DNA from: Cephalotrichum gorgonifer
Lineage: Eukaryota; Ascomycota; Sordariomycetes; Microascales; Microascaceae
DNA length: 64,000 bases
Assembly: GCA_900312665.1 (NCBI GenBank)
Contig: ONZQ02000008.1
Coordinates: forward strand, 1 to 64,000
Reading direction: 5' to 3'
Shown: in pieces, positions 1 through 11,776 of the stretch
Position numbering within the stretch: position 1 is the stretch's first letter
Layout of the letters: the number at the start of each line of letters is the position of its first letter
Made by a program: the position numbers and the translations under genes
Notes under the pieces: generated by a model
What the model saw: the letters and a program-made list of their open reading frames with translations, nothing else
What the model was told of the DNA's origin: nothing
The model's database searches: none

Positions 1-260
1 AAAATTAGGAGAGAACTAGATAATAGATAATACTAAATTAATTCTATTAAACAATGGTTAACTAGATTAATATTCTAGCTATCTATCTTTATTTACTAGC
101 CCGCTATTTAATCTCAGTAAATTAATCTCTATATAAAATATATATCTATTATAAAATTAAACATAGTCTTAATATTATATCCTCTTTATTATTTGATATT
201 AGACCCGCGCCTATCTACCTCTTATATAGGATCCCTCTATATATAACTTCTTATATCTTA
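1..260. other. AT-rich, gene-free edge
   Basis: This stretch is extremely rich in A, T and TpA steps and has no open frame. The change to ordinary composition near position 270 is abrupt. In filamentous ascomycetes such blocks are commonly products of repeat-induced point mutation of old transposons. No transposon protein can be read here, so that origin is inference. Confidence 0.5.
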
Positions 261-348
261 GGGGCTTCTAGCTGCTAACTCGTGGCATAGGTAGCATCTC
301 CCTAGTCTTGCATGCATCATGTATTGAGCAACACCTGTGGTGATTTGA

Positions 349-847
349 ATGAACTCTCCAACGTATGCACAACTCCTCTTGGTACCACAACATGTTCAAC
401 CGCAAGGCCGGGCTATGCTGGCAACTCGAGCTGGCGAGGTTGTTGATTACAAGATGGTGGATGTCACATCCGAATTGAAGGTGACGGGTCTGGTCTTCGA
501 TCTTGTCGACAATGTTGGGTCTTCGGAGTTTTACGATACAGGAATGCCTTGCCAAAACCTGGCGGGACATTCGCGAGTGTTAGCACAGGAGTCTCGGCTG
601 GTGATGGTAGCGCCAACTTCAAAGGGCAGATCCTGCTGCCGTTTAAAGGTGGAGGGAGAAAACACCATTTTATTATGGCGAGGAACACGATTGAGTACTT
701 GTATAGATCAGTTACTGGATGGTGGGAGAAAAGGCTCGGGCCATCATCGAGGAGTCGTTCGAGCTGGACCATGCCACTCTAGGCTTCGAACAGCCGAGTG
801 AGGGGCAAGCGAAAGGTCGGATTATCATTCCTGTCGGAGAGAAGTAA
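349..847 (+). pseudogene. Remnant of an MDR-type zinc/quinone oxidoreductase (C-terminal half)
   Basis: Three consecutive pieces in different frames read like the C-terminal half of a medium-chain dehydrogenase/quinone oxidoreductase. The first, up to about 548, contains GEVVDYK and VFDLVDNVGSSEFYDTGMP. The second, about 549-730, contains PKPGGTFASVSTGVSAGDG and a family-typical NTIEYLYR stretch. The third ends with AIIEESFELDHATLGFEQ and GRIIIPVGEK before a TAA at 845-847. Expected order and spacing are kept, but at least two frame changes are needed, near 545 and near 730. The nucleotide-binding GxGxxG region and the catalytic N-terminal half are not readable upstream. The piece lies next to an AT-rich block. 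Assignment is by remembered family features only; a sequencing error instead of true decay is possible but less likely with several breaks. Confidence 0.55.
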
Positions 848-2307
848 TATTGCTCCACTATATTTCGGATGGATGCAGGGGGGTGTAGTTGTCCTTGCCC
901 CTTGTTTTGTAGACCAGGTTATTCAGACAGATTGCTCTTCTTGTCAGAGCCAGTGTTCGAATGGTTAGGCAGGGTAGGGAGCATGGGTCCGATTCACCAA
1001 TATTGATGAGCCCCTGAGCGTAAGTTTATTGAGGACATACTTCTCACGGGACGACGAGGCGTATGCTGGTTTGCATTTTGGAAATAAAGAGTGAGAGTGT
1101 TGTTGAACCACTCGGCAACTACTGCCTGTCCACGACCCATGGCCAGGCATAAGAGTCGCTTTCCCCAAAGTGGAATATTGTATCCCTCCACAATGATGCC
1201 AGCCACCGGGATCACTGCAAGGCGCTGCTCCATCGCCTATTGTATAAACCTACGCGCCCAGGACGACCAAGGGTATACCTTGCTTGGCTATCCGAATTCA
1301 CCGTCGACACGGATACGTGCATCAGACCGACGGGACTGAGTCGTCCTTGTCAGAGGCAGGCTATTTATGACTCGGCTGCTGGGCATTAAACAGAAGCCCG
1401 ACCTCAAGATACCGCCCACGGTCCTGCTCTGTTCGGACGGGGTCTATCAGGGTCTCAATAACGATGCATACTTTGGATATTAAATCGTTGGAAATCGGCT
1501 ACAATGCATTATTTAATCCATCCCCCTCTCCCTGCAGTGATCTGGGAGCATGGAAGGGGTGTGGCTGAGGAGGATCCGGGTGGATGAGGTTAGGCCACGC
1601 AATGATGAACCAAAAAGTGAGTATATGGGAGCTGCCTTCGGAGGCGAAGACCAGGAACATTGGGACTTATTGCTGGGTACGTACTGAATATTCATTTAAC
1701 ATACAGGAAAACCCATAGGTGCTGGGATGACATACAATCCCACCAATCCAGGTTCCGAAGGATATTATAACAGATTGGTTATTTCGATGTAGAAAGGAAG
1801 GAGGTCTACATATAACGCCGAAGTTTAGGTAAGTTGAGAAGCAAGCGGCTCGACCTACAGATATCTCGAAAACATGTGTACAATGGATCCAGGACAAGTA
1901 CAAGTAGGAAAACAGAGGAGAAGAGGAAGAAAGGGGGCGGGATAAAAGGCATGGAAGAAATCCAGAGGGACAATGTAACATCTTGTGTGTGTATATATAT
2001 ATAATAGAATACAAGCAATTGTATTCAACTGTAACTCCATAGCCTCCGAGTCCGCCTGCTATAAATGCCAACATAAATCGTGTCAAATAATAAAAATACA
2101 GGAAGTAACAAGGAATCCAGCGCCCTTCGAGGAATAGTTGGAGGCGCTGGGGAATACACAAAGAAAAATATGCCATCGTAAGAACATATGGACGACTCTA
2201 CCAGTCTGCCGGAAGGGCCTGGCTGCTCACAATAGACGGGAGCGGGCTCTGCAAAGGACGGGGATTCCAAGCAACTCGTGTCTTACCAGCGCAGACCCCC
2301 AACGGTA
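848..2307. other. Gene-poor stretch between pseudogene and transcription factor
   Basis: I see no convincing gene. A 38-codon ATG frame at 1367-1483 and neighbouring frames at about 990-1370 have protein-like composition but no family I recognise; they could be further decayed sequence. The minus-strand frames at 1667-2270 are rich in Tyr, Cys, Leu and Ser, as expected of translated non-coding AT-rich DNA. The part next to 2308 should hold the 3' end of the transcription-factor transcript. Confidence 0.35.
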
Positions 2308-4888
2308 TCAACGGAGGAAGTAAGATGCATCAACTGTGGGTGGATGAGCGGGTAATTGGTCGTACTCGACGGAAACTGGCGCCTGGTTCATCCCAAACGT
2401 CGCAAACTCTCCACCGTCCCCATCCTGGCCCCAATACATTCCATCTAGATCCCAGAGGCCGTGCTGGTCGAAAATGTTCATCATGGCCATCCCGTCCGGT
2501 TCCAATCCGATGGGGGACATGCGAATGTCTCCGTTGGAAGCCAGGTGGCCGTGTTCGGCTGCGCAGTGAGGAAGCTGGGATCCATTGGAGGCGAGGGACG
2601 GCTGGCGAGAGGCCTCGTACATCCGCGACACAACTTCGCGACTTCTCCGGGCGGCCAGGGACCAGTCCTCCATGACATCAAGGAGCTCCAATATGGTTTC
2701 GATTTGCTTCTGCCACTCGTGCGCGTTTGGACTGTTCCACTGCCAGAAGATGCTAACGAGCGGTATCATCGCTGCCTGGTAAAGGAACCAAACCCCATTC
2801 CAGCCAGACATCTGGTTCCGGCTCCATTCCTTGGAAATATCCTCGATCGTCTGGCGTGCGAGGTCTCGACAGGTCTCAACAGCCGCAAGGTCTTGCTCGG
2901 AGATGGGCGACGATGCACCGTTACTGGCAAGGGTTAGGAGCACCGGCCGGTGAAGGAGCATCCGGAGATTCTGGTAGCGCCACTTCATTATGCAGCGTGC
3001 GATATAAAGCGGCTCGGCGCAGGGGTCGGTCGTCCTGAGGAGCCAAGGGAGTCCATTGTGCCAGCTGATTAACTGGTTGTCCAAGCCGCAGCGATCCTCC
3101 GACGGGAGTAGCGGAGAAACGGCTAGCATGTCCTGAATCTGAGTCGCAATCTTGCAAAACTTTATATTTTCGACCAAGGGCAGGATGCCCGCATGCTGGG
3201 CCGAATCTTGTTGCTAGAAAAATGTTAGTTTCAACAAACCTGAACCAGAAAAAGCCTAGAGGCCGTTCGATGGATATGCCTGCCGCCACATAACGGACAG
3301 ACAGGGGCCACAAGGTAAGCAAGCTCACCTGGTTAATACCAAATTCCGGAGGCTGTATGTTGATTGCCTGCCCGAATCTTCCGAACGAAGGCCGTCCCAT
3401 AGTCGTGGTCGCCCACGTATCGAGGCAGAATAGGCTCCACCACGTCCTCCTCCGAGCTTCGGCGCGAGGAAGATCGCTATTGCCCTGGGCCAGGCTCTCT
3501 CTGTGGAGACCCAGCGCGCTCGCCATCCGAATCGTAGCACCAAGCACAGCATTGGCCATATTTGGCCGGTTCGTGTAGTGAAGATAGTAGCCCCCGATTA
3601 GGGCCAGGGCCTGCACCGTTTCCAGATGGCTGCTTCCAAAGGCGTCCATGGAAAGGTGCTCCATCGCTCGGTTGTAGTAGTTGACGTGCGTTAGATCGTT
3701 GGATTTCAAAGCGACGACGCTACCCATGGCAAACACCATGTTGAGTACTGCGAGCCACGGAGCATCGAAGCGTTGGCCGTTCAGGTAGTCGGCTCGGAAA
3801 GCAGCCTCGTCGAGCATCGGGACGAAAACATGTATGCGCTTGAAGTAAGCGTCGATAAGGGTCTGGCCTTTCCAGGACCATGGGATACGCTGAGTGTCCT
3901 TTGGGGGGGTAATCTTCTGTCGGATCGCCGGGGGGTTGTTGGCGACCTCGGTGTTGCTCAGCGGCGCAGCCAGAGCCGCCTTGAGCCCCGGCTGGACCTT
4001 GAGCATTACCATCAGGGCGGCTTTGATCGACGACGCGCCCATGTAGGAGGTCTGGCGATCCACCGACAACGACAGCGCGTTTACGTCGTCTGACTCGACT
4101 GGAATCGGATCTCTCTCCCTCCTTTCCTCGTCCCATTCGGAATCCCTGGTGGGGATCTGCTCTAGGTTCGCAAGGCCGGGTGAATCGATTTCCGAGACCG
4201 TGGATGTGTTTAGTGGCGGAGATGGGAGAGCGGCGGGGGCGGCGTCAACAGTCGGCCTATCGACAAGCTTGACGAGCTCCTGGCGGGAGAGAGAGACCAG
4301 TTCCTGCGGGTCGTAGCCGGGGACGAGCCGCCTTATAACTGAGCGGCATTCTTCCAGGGACTGCGAGAGGTTTTCGAGTGTTCTAAAAGGTGTAAGAAAC
4401 CAAGCGGTGGGGGGAGGGTGGGGTAGGTTAACATGCTTACTTTCGAGAAGGAATCACGCGCTGACGGTGCTTGTCATAAAAACACCGTTTAGGAGCACGA
4501 CTCGATAGGCACTGACCGCAGGGCTGTTGACCGTCACATCGTCTAGGAATTCAGGTCAAGTGTTAGAAAGTTCACGCCTCACGCCAAGTAAGTCAAGATA
4601 GGGCAGGGGCGGGCCGGTCAGGTAGCTGGGTGGGGTAGCGCCTACATCTTTCGTCTTTTGCATTCGGCGCAGGCATGCGCAGTCGTTATTCTCTTGGAGG
4701 AGCTCCCCAGACCACTAGACTTGGCGGAGTCTTGCGATTCCGAGCCCGGTTTCCGAGGAGCTACGCCCTGGACTAGTTGCGTTCGTCAGTCAGCCATGTT
4801 GAAATTTTGTCATACAGGTGATCGCGTGGAGCCTACAGGTATGGAACATTCCGCCGGCCTCGTCGGAATTGGAAGTTAGGGGTGCCAT
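2308..4888 (-). CDS. Zn2Cys6 fungal-specific transcription factor
   Basis: Predicted nuclear DNA-binding regulator. Exons: 4837-4888, 4646-4772, 4441-4542, 3329-4382 and 2308-3213, giving 746 residues in frame. Residues 52-79 form a complete binuclear zinc cluster, C-x2-C-x6-C-x5-C-x2-C-x7-C, split by the second intron exactly as ACAECKRRK|IRCDGQQPCGQC. A leucine-rich segment (TLENLSQSLEECRSVIRRL) follows the basic linker and may serve in dimerisation. The middle holds a fungal_trans (PF04082-type) domain with YFKRIHVFVPMLDEAAFR, MANAVLGATIRMASALGLHR and RRRTWWSLFCLDTW. Target genes cannot be inferred; the neighbours are not a pathway cluster. The ATG at 4888 was chosen because a downstream ATG near 4798 runs into a stop, and the 64-nt first intron contains a GCTGAC branch site. 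The first acceptor has an equally phased alternative 15 nt further in. Confidence is high for the family and moderate for the N-terminus. Confidence 0.88.
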
Positions 4889-7873
4889 CGGAGACGGGGG
4901 GGTTGGATGAGACAGGGAGTCGTCGACGACGGGAGAACACCGACGGGGCCGTCCTAGCTGAGGAGTCTCGTCGCAAGGCGTAACACGAACCGTCCGGAAT
5001 CCTTTCCGGTGCAAGAGATTAGGGGCCGAGTGGGAGAAAAAAACTGCCCGCAATTGAGAACTGCTGTCTCGTATCCAAACCAACGACTCGGCTGTTGGTT
5101 GTATTGACGAAAATAGCTGGCTTGGGGATTGTGGGGAAGGGCAAGCAAGAGTGGACGCACTTCGACCTATATAAAACAGGTACAAGTTCGGATTACAAAG
5201 TATTACTTCGTATGAGTACGAGTGAGTACTACTCATCTCCTTGAGTGCCGCGGGGATGGGTTGCCACTTAGCTCGGGGCCCGCCCAAGAATAGATTAGCG
5301 CGCCCGCGATCATGGGGAACCGGAAGAGGGGGGGAAGAGATGTAACTAATACTAATGATTGCAAATTGAGGGGGCAGGAGGACTGTTGATGCTGGAGGTA
5401 CCCAGCGCGACAGGCTACAAAAGCGTAGAAGTAGGTAGGATCGGGCTCGTGGTGTAAACCTGGGGAGTGGATACATCGCACCTGCCTGAGGGGGAAGTCA
5501 ATCGTCTACTCGGTACATGTAGGACTAGCCGAACTGTGCTCGGCTCTGGTGGGAGGTGTGTGGCTCCATATGACTAGATCCGGATTTACTAGACTTGGCG
5601 CTACGAGTACTTGTCAAAACGAGTACTTGGAGATCTCTTATGTACTCGAATTATAATTCTCACTGGACTAAAGCAAACAAGTACGAGAACCTGGACAGGT
5701 CCACTCAACATTGACGTCCCCTAGAAAGTCCTTCTCAGGCCAGCCGGCCGCAAGTGGGAGCAGTATGGAAGTTGGTGGGTTAGACATACAATACAAGCCG
5801 TCCTCGTGCGGGTACCAGATACCGCCCAAAACTAAGTACTGGGAGAAACAGATCCCTGTCCACAAGTTTTGCGACCTAGAGCACAGGTATTATGGAACTG
5901 ACCGGTCTCGAAACTACTACTGTAGTACCGTACCGTACCCATAGTTCTTCTCCCCACCGAGTACCCCACACTGTTTAGCTTCGAAAATCCTCCAGCTTGA
6001 CCCTCCCTCGCATATAAGTACCTGTACTATGTGAAGCATACCTGCACATGTACTCGTAGGTGCATGAAGCCACGTCCTCTGCTCAACCCGAGGTGATGGG
6101 GTGGCCAACGGAGTACACGTACTCCTACGAATGAGGATAGGTCGTAATAAAAGTGTACATGATCCGGGGCGGGCATTCCTCCCGCAGTTTTGCGGGGAGA
6201 GACCCGGTGCCAGAGATGTCTACGTCGGCGTGGCCCATTAATATCGCGGTACTTTAACAACTCAGCATTCATGCTAACAACATCGAAACAGTCGAGCTCA
6301 TAAGTAAAGTGCGGGTATTAATAGCAGACACGCGATGCCAACCGTCAGTGTGGTTGCTTTCCAAGTTTACAATCTACCCCTGACGGACCGGGCTAGCCAA
6401 AGTCATGCGTCCCCGTCCATCATCCATGAGATGGATCTACCGAACGAGGATAAAGTTAGTACGAGCACATCCCCACACCACGGTATGGGTACATCCCCTT
6501 TGCCACATGCAAATACTGTGGCCCTCGATCACGATGGGGCACAGCGGCGCTGACCCCGTCGTGCTGAAAAAAGCATCGTATTTGTATAAGTACTTGTAAT
6601 CAAGGGCCAATACTCCGTACCTTGCATCGAATCAAGCGGGAGGACCAATCTTGCAATGGATTTGGCGTGCGGAGTACTTAGGAATCTGGGGTGTTCTCAA
6701 AACCATTACAAGTGTGGATGGGCAGCCGAAGAGACCGAACCCCTATGACAGTCAGGGTAACCCGACTTCCTCCCACCCCTGGACTGGTCAGTAATACTCG
6801 GCAAGGTTCTTGAGCCCAGTGCCTCGCTGGTGAGGACTGCTTAACCAGTATTATTACAACTCCACCCACAGAAAGTACAGGTACTCCTACCCCACTGCCA
6901 TCCCCGACATCCTTCTAGAAGAACGAGACCTCACAATTTTACTGGGCTGTCGGGAAGGCGGGCCTCGTCCATCGCGCTAGCAGGGGTCGATGCAACCATC
7001 ACAGCTCCACTTCCCCGAGTCCGGCAAGTAAAACCATGTTGTTGTACATAATATTTGTATTTGCTCTTCGACCATTACAAGTATCCAGTACATCCTTGTA
7101 CTACGTACTCCGGCGAGGTAGGTAGGCTGTGGGTATTATTACCTAATAGGCCAATAAATCGTCCCATAGTAAGCCAGCGTGACCCATTTCCCCAGCACAA
7201 AAAAGGGAAAGTTCTTGTGTTCAAGATCCTGGCCAAACGCACGCGCGCCCTCCAGGTAATAACTTAGGGGTTTTACAAGTAATACAAGCACTTTTCTGGT
7301 GCCATGTCAGGGTAGCCCTTGTCATTCTGCTTGTAGTCCGCGTACCCGAAACTACAGGTATTAATAACTACTTGTTTGAACCTGTATTAATATGATACAA
7401 GTCTCTGGCTTGACAATCGAAGCATCTGCAGAGGGAGCGTCGAAGGCCATAATACTTGGAGCTAACTTTATTTCGCCAACGCTAGTGGTAGACACAGGAG
7501 GGGGTGTGGAGCAATACAAGTACCGTTGACAGGACAGAGGAGAATGCGAGGAGCTGGGCTATACCCCTAACCTCCCTCCCCGCCTTTCGGCTACGGACTC
7601 TCTGACACCGATTCCCATTCCAGGACCCGCATCTCGCCAATGCCGTCCAAGTGGAGTGTGGTCGATCACAGGACGCCTTCCGGCGCATACCACTCCCCAC
7701 GGGGCTAGTGTAGCTTACCTATCATGCATCGCCGGGCTTTACTACCGTCGTCATGAACCCGAGGTACGAGACGTGTGTATATCAGCGGAGAATGGTTGAG
7801 GCGAATCTATGTCCTACGACACTTTAATGGGTAAACAGACCCCCATACTAAGACCCTGGCACCTAGCTTGATG
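4889..7873. other. 3-kb gene-free stretch rich in TACTTGTA / GTACTC words
   Basis: No frame here resembles a protein. The stretch is dotted with short, partly palindromic words related to CGAGTACTTG, ACAAGTAC and TACTCCGTA. Examples are 5604-5613 and 5620-5629 (identical CGAGTACTTG), 5677-5687 (its inverse), 6110-6125, 6587-6599, 7074-7083, 7093-7112, 7274-7290 and 7514-7524. No terminal repeats or transposase fragment were seen. It may include the promoter of the transcription factor and the 3' flank of ULA1. Confidence 0.5.
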
Positions 7874-9724
7874 CTACAGGCGAAGTATTTGGCACCGGCT
7901 CCCAATCCCGTCGAACATACATGTGTTATCGACCGGTACGTACTGCTTGGTGACGATCTTGATTATTTCCTGTGCCACCATACCCCCGGTAGCCGCCGAA
8001 ATGTTGTGGAGCTCGCCGCCTCCAGCCCGGTACACCTCTTTCGCGGCGAGCCGGATTGAGTCCCGGCCGGCTGCTGCGGGTATAATCCCTTCGATGGATG
8101 CGACTATCTCATCTTCCGATGCGGCAGTTTTGTGTGAGGTTGCGTGGAGGGCAAGGTATATCGGGATGAGGCTTAGCGGCAATGAAGCCTGCTCGGCAAC
8201 CTCATCGTTGGAGAATTCAAGGGCTGCGCCGTGTATCGAGGTAAGCCTTGGGTCTGTAGCGTGAGCGGAAATGGCACATGAAAACTAACCTGCGACCTTT
8301 TGTATCCGGGCTGGATCTCCGCTCTTCCCACCCGCCAGCCTCACGAAAGCGGCATTCTTGCAGAACAGCTCAACCTCATCCAGGGTAACGGAACCGTTGT
8401 GTAACCTAGCAAGGTCTAGTACCTCAGCGGCATCCGCTCGGGCCTTGGCCTTGTAGACGTTCTGGAGTTGAATATAAACATCGGACTTGGCTTTCATGTC
8501 GGGCAGACTGCCTGGCACGGGCAACTGGCTATGCTTATTATAGAATTCCTTTACTCCGTCGGCAATGGCCCAGAAACTTCCATTTGCAGTCGTCTGTTTC
8601 CCATGTCAGTTTCACACTCTCTAGTTTTACGAGGCGACGACCATGGCCGGCACCTTACCGTTCCACTCCGATCGAATTCAAAAACTTCTCTCAGCGACGG
8701 AGACAGTTCCGACTTGGAAACCGCCTTGAGGACGGCGGCTACGGCTTCTTCAAAGTTCTCCTCGCCGCCCTCGGGGTTGTCTTTCCGCATTGCGTTTGAC
8801 ACCATCTTTCGAAAAGCTACCTTTTCGGGGTATGTAGAAGGGAAGTGGCCTCCGTGCTCCTCTTTCCAGGCACCTAAGTAGTGTACCAGAATGGCCACGA
8901 AGGGCAGGTGGCCATGCTCATGGCTGTCCAGGTCGTTAATGTCCTTCGTGAGCGAACTGCATAGTTCCGAGAGTTCGTCCCACGGTTGTACGAGCCTTAG
9001 ATCCATCGTGGCTGTTTCGTCCGGATGAGTGTCCACGATTGGAAGCACGTCCGGGAGAGCTATCTGGAAATAAGAGTAAAAGCCCGCTGAGTGAACAGAG
9101 ACGACTGGGGCGTTGTGGGCCACCCCATACGCCTCGATCACGGCAAGATCTTCCTTCCGGATGGGAAGGGTGTACAGGACGAGGGTGATAGCGGAACAGG
9201 AACCTAGGACGGATGCGAGGTTGACGGGGTTCTCGTCCACACCTGCCAGGCACACCTTTTTACTGCCGTTGGCGGCCAACATCGGGCGTGGCTTTGATTT
9301 TGGGAACCAGTCTCCTTCGACCTCCGGGTTCAACTCTAGTAGCCTTTCCGCACAGCACTCGGCTCTGGACAGCCCCATACAACTCTCGTCCAGGAAGAAG
9401 TTGACCCCCAGGTCCTGCTCACTCACCACCGCATCGTCGATGATGGTGAAGCGACCAATACCTGGTAAGAGCTGTTAGGCCTTTGAGTTGTGGCAAATAC
9501 GCGGGGGATATGGGGATAGTTAGATAGAGACCTGGGAGTACGAGGTTTTTGAGGGCTTCTATCCCGACCGTGCCGGATCCCGAGTTTATCAGGACGATGT
9601 GTGCGGCCTCGAGAGCGTCTTGGCCGCTCGCCGCCCACAGCCTCAGCTGGCGATCATACCTCTTCTCCTTATCGGATGGACCATGACTCTCAGGGCGAGC
9701 CTGCTGCATGGTGACATCAGCCAT
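7874..9724 (-). CDS. NEDD8-activating enzyme E1 regulatory subunit (Ula1/NAE1/APP-BP1)
   Basis: Non-catalytic half of the heterodimeric E1 that adenylates NEDD8/Rub1 for transfer to cullins; it pairs with Uba3. Exons: 9532-9724, 8659-9461, 8290-8593 and 7874-8223, 549 residues, close to the usual 530-550. The N-terminus has the ThiF/E1 signature: KEKRYDRQLRLWAASGQ, then GSGTVGIEALKNLVLPGIG and FTIIDD. The next block (GVNFFLDESCMGLSRAECC) and CKNAAFVR in the third exon match the APP-BP1 branch, as does the C-terminal GGMVAQEIIKIVTKQYVPVDNT. No catalytic-cysteine domain is expected in this subunit. Introns are 70, 65 and 66 nt; a nearer acceptor for the last intron would leave an implausible 36 nt. 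The first ATG at 9724 is the only in-frame start before the ThiF motif. Confidence 0.95.
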
Positions 9725-10198
9725 TATCTTATCTTGCTAAAGGCCGATGGGCTTGTTGGAGGTGGATTGGTGTTTAGTCGAGTGATGTTGGGGTGAGCTG
9801 AGTGATTGGGAGATGGAGGCCTGGCTGGAGTGGGTTCCAAGCTGTGAATGCGGCCCGTGATTGGCCGCGACAGCCAGTTGGTGTTGGCGGGGGAAGGGGA
9901 GGTGGGGGCCTAAAGTTTGGGTGGATGGGTGATCTTGCATTTCTTTCTTGCAATACTCCCCGCCGGGACCCAGGCTCTGGGGTTTCAAACTTCAGTGGGG
10001 GAATAGGCCGTATTAGGGCAGACTTGGCATGGACTGTGATATAGGACAGAAGCGACAAATTTCTTTATTTTAATCATTTACCGATACTAGGCAGGCGTGG
10101 TCAAAGGACTGGTCCTCCAGTGCCATGGGAAGCCCAAGTTCTACGAATTCGATTACGAGTAAGTGTTCGGTGGGATAGATGTGGATGTTGCGCGAGCT
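9725..10198. other. Intergenic, ULA1 promoter side and SDR 3' flank
   Basis: This lies between the ULA1 start and the downstream end of the short-chain dehydrogenase, both on the minus strand. It should contain the ULA1 promoter and 5' leader. I see no other coding signal. Confidence 0.5.
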
Positions 10199-11532
10199 TT
10201 AGTTGGGTCGCCGATGCAACACACCCGCACCAGCCTGATTCTACGTGTAAGCGGGCAGTGCCGGGGACGCCAGGTTGCTGCTGTTGTTTATTTGAAAGGT
10301 TGGGGGGGGGGGGGGGGGGGGGTCAGAGGGCGAAAGGGGAAAACGGGGAGAAACCCGATAACATAGGGGCACGTACCTGGTGGTTGGGGAATATCAGAGT
10401 GTCGGCTATGACAACATTCTGCCTCCTCGAGGCAGCGAAAACAATGACCTCGGCGATGTCATCTGGCGTGAGTGGCTCACAGCCCCTGGTGAGAGGTTAG
10501 CCCCTGGCTGATAGAGCCAACGCGACAACCTCACTTACGCATAAACCGCATCAGCCTTGGCCTTGTCACCGTAAAACCTCACGACGGAGAACTCCTGGGT
10601 CCGATATTAGCGGCGAAAAAAGGTGGCAGAGGCCGATGAAGACGAGTCGTTGTCCGCCGGATGCATGGACTCACTGTCTCTACCTGGCCGGGATCGACTT
10701 CGATCACCCTGATTCGCGTTGAGATGAGCTCCTTCCTTAGGCTGTCCGTAAAGCTTCTGACGGCGGCCTTCGTGGCGCAGTAGATCGAACCGCCAGCGTA
10801 AGCCTCCCGGCCTATCGTTTCTCGGTTAGCATTCACGGTGCTAGGCAGCCCACTGACGATACTTCAGCTCCTACCCGCTATAGACCCGACATTGATGATG
10901 TCGCCGGAGCCACCATCCGGCCGCCCCTGGAAGATAGGAAGCACGGCTTGGGTCATGTTGATGAGTCCAGTCACGTTTGTACTGAACATCGTATCGATGT
11001 CCTCCTCGGCAATGCTAGGCGCCTGGGCTACCCCCTTGACAAGGCCCCTGGGGGCATGTCAGCAGCGCAAGACACGGTGGAAGTAACCCGGGTCAAACAA
11101 GCGGACTTACGCATTATTGACCAAAATATCAATGTCTCTGAAGTCCTCGGGCAGGGCGGGGACAAGTTGCTTCACTTCCTCGCTGTTGCTCACATCGAGC
11201 TGGACGGGGAAGACCTTGATCTTTTCCCCAACCTCTTTCTTGATTTCATTCGCAATGGATCGTAACGTTTCCACGCGGCGCGCTGCGAGAACAAGTTTGA
11301 GTCCTTGCGGCGATGCCCGGGCGAACTCAAAGGCCGTACTGCGACCAATGCCGCTGGAGGCTCCTGTGATAAGCACGGTCTTGCCAAGGAGCCGACTGGC
11401 ACCCGGGATGGTCGACATCTTGCTCAGCTTCGGGTAAATGGTATAGCTCGTTCGCTGGAATTGTCGGCGAAAAAGTGACGGGCAGGAAGCAAAACAACTC
11501 GACACCGATATCGCGGATTGCATGGGTAACAT
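10199..11532 (-). CDS. Short-chain dehydrogenase/reductase, Ymr226c/YdfG-like NADP-dependent 3-hydroxy acid dehydrogenase
   Basis: Rossmann-fold oxidoreductase, probably NADP-dependent and acting on 3-hydroxy acids such as L-allo-threonine or serine by analogy with yeast Ymr226c. Exons: 11111-11532, 10875-11047, 10675-10811, 10539-10594, 10377-10485 and 10199-10234, 310 residues, all phases consistent. Visible motifs are the cofactor loop TGASSGIG (about residues 56-63), LAARR, DILVNNAG, the catalytic SIYCATK (YxxxK), IRVIEVDPGQVETEF and the C-terminal ADTLIFPNHQAGAGVLHRR typical of this branch. The first 38 residues are rich in Ser, Arg and Phe and could be a mitochondrial presequence. A second ATG at 11418 would give the length usual for the cytosolic family, so the start is open. 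The 142-nt last intron contains a 21-G run on the plus strand. Confidence 0.9.
10302..10322. repeat. G21 homopolymer inside an SDR intron
   Basis: Twenty-one consecutive G on the plus strand (C21 in the transcript) lie within the last intron of the short-chain dehydrogenase (10235-10376). The length is likely to vary between strains and between sequencing reads. It does not touch the splice sites. Confidence 0.9.
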
Positions 11533-11776
11533 CGGTACGTGTGCAAGTGCTCGACGTTTTTGGTGATATTGGAGCTAAACTGGTAGGACATTGGGTGAGG
11601 TATGTACCCCTCAAAGCCCCTCACATAAGAGTATACAAGCAAGCCAACGAGTGACGCCATCCTGTAAAGCGGGTCCAGGACCGATTTACGGCCTATTGTC
11701 ATCAAAGCGTGAAATCGTTCGAGTATTATTAATGGCCCGAGTCGCAACGCGCCCATGGCCGGCGTGGGAACACCTG

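Noticed and set aside
1667..2270. Long minus-strand frames rich in Tyr, Leu, Cys
   Set aside because: Composition is that of translated AT-rich non-coding DNA, frames overlap each other, and no family motif is present.
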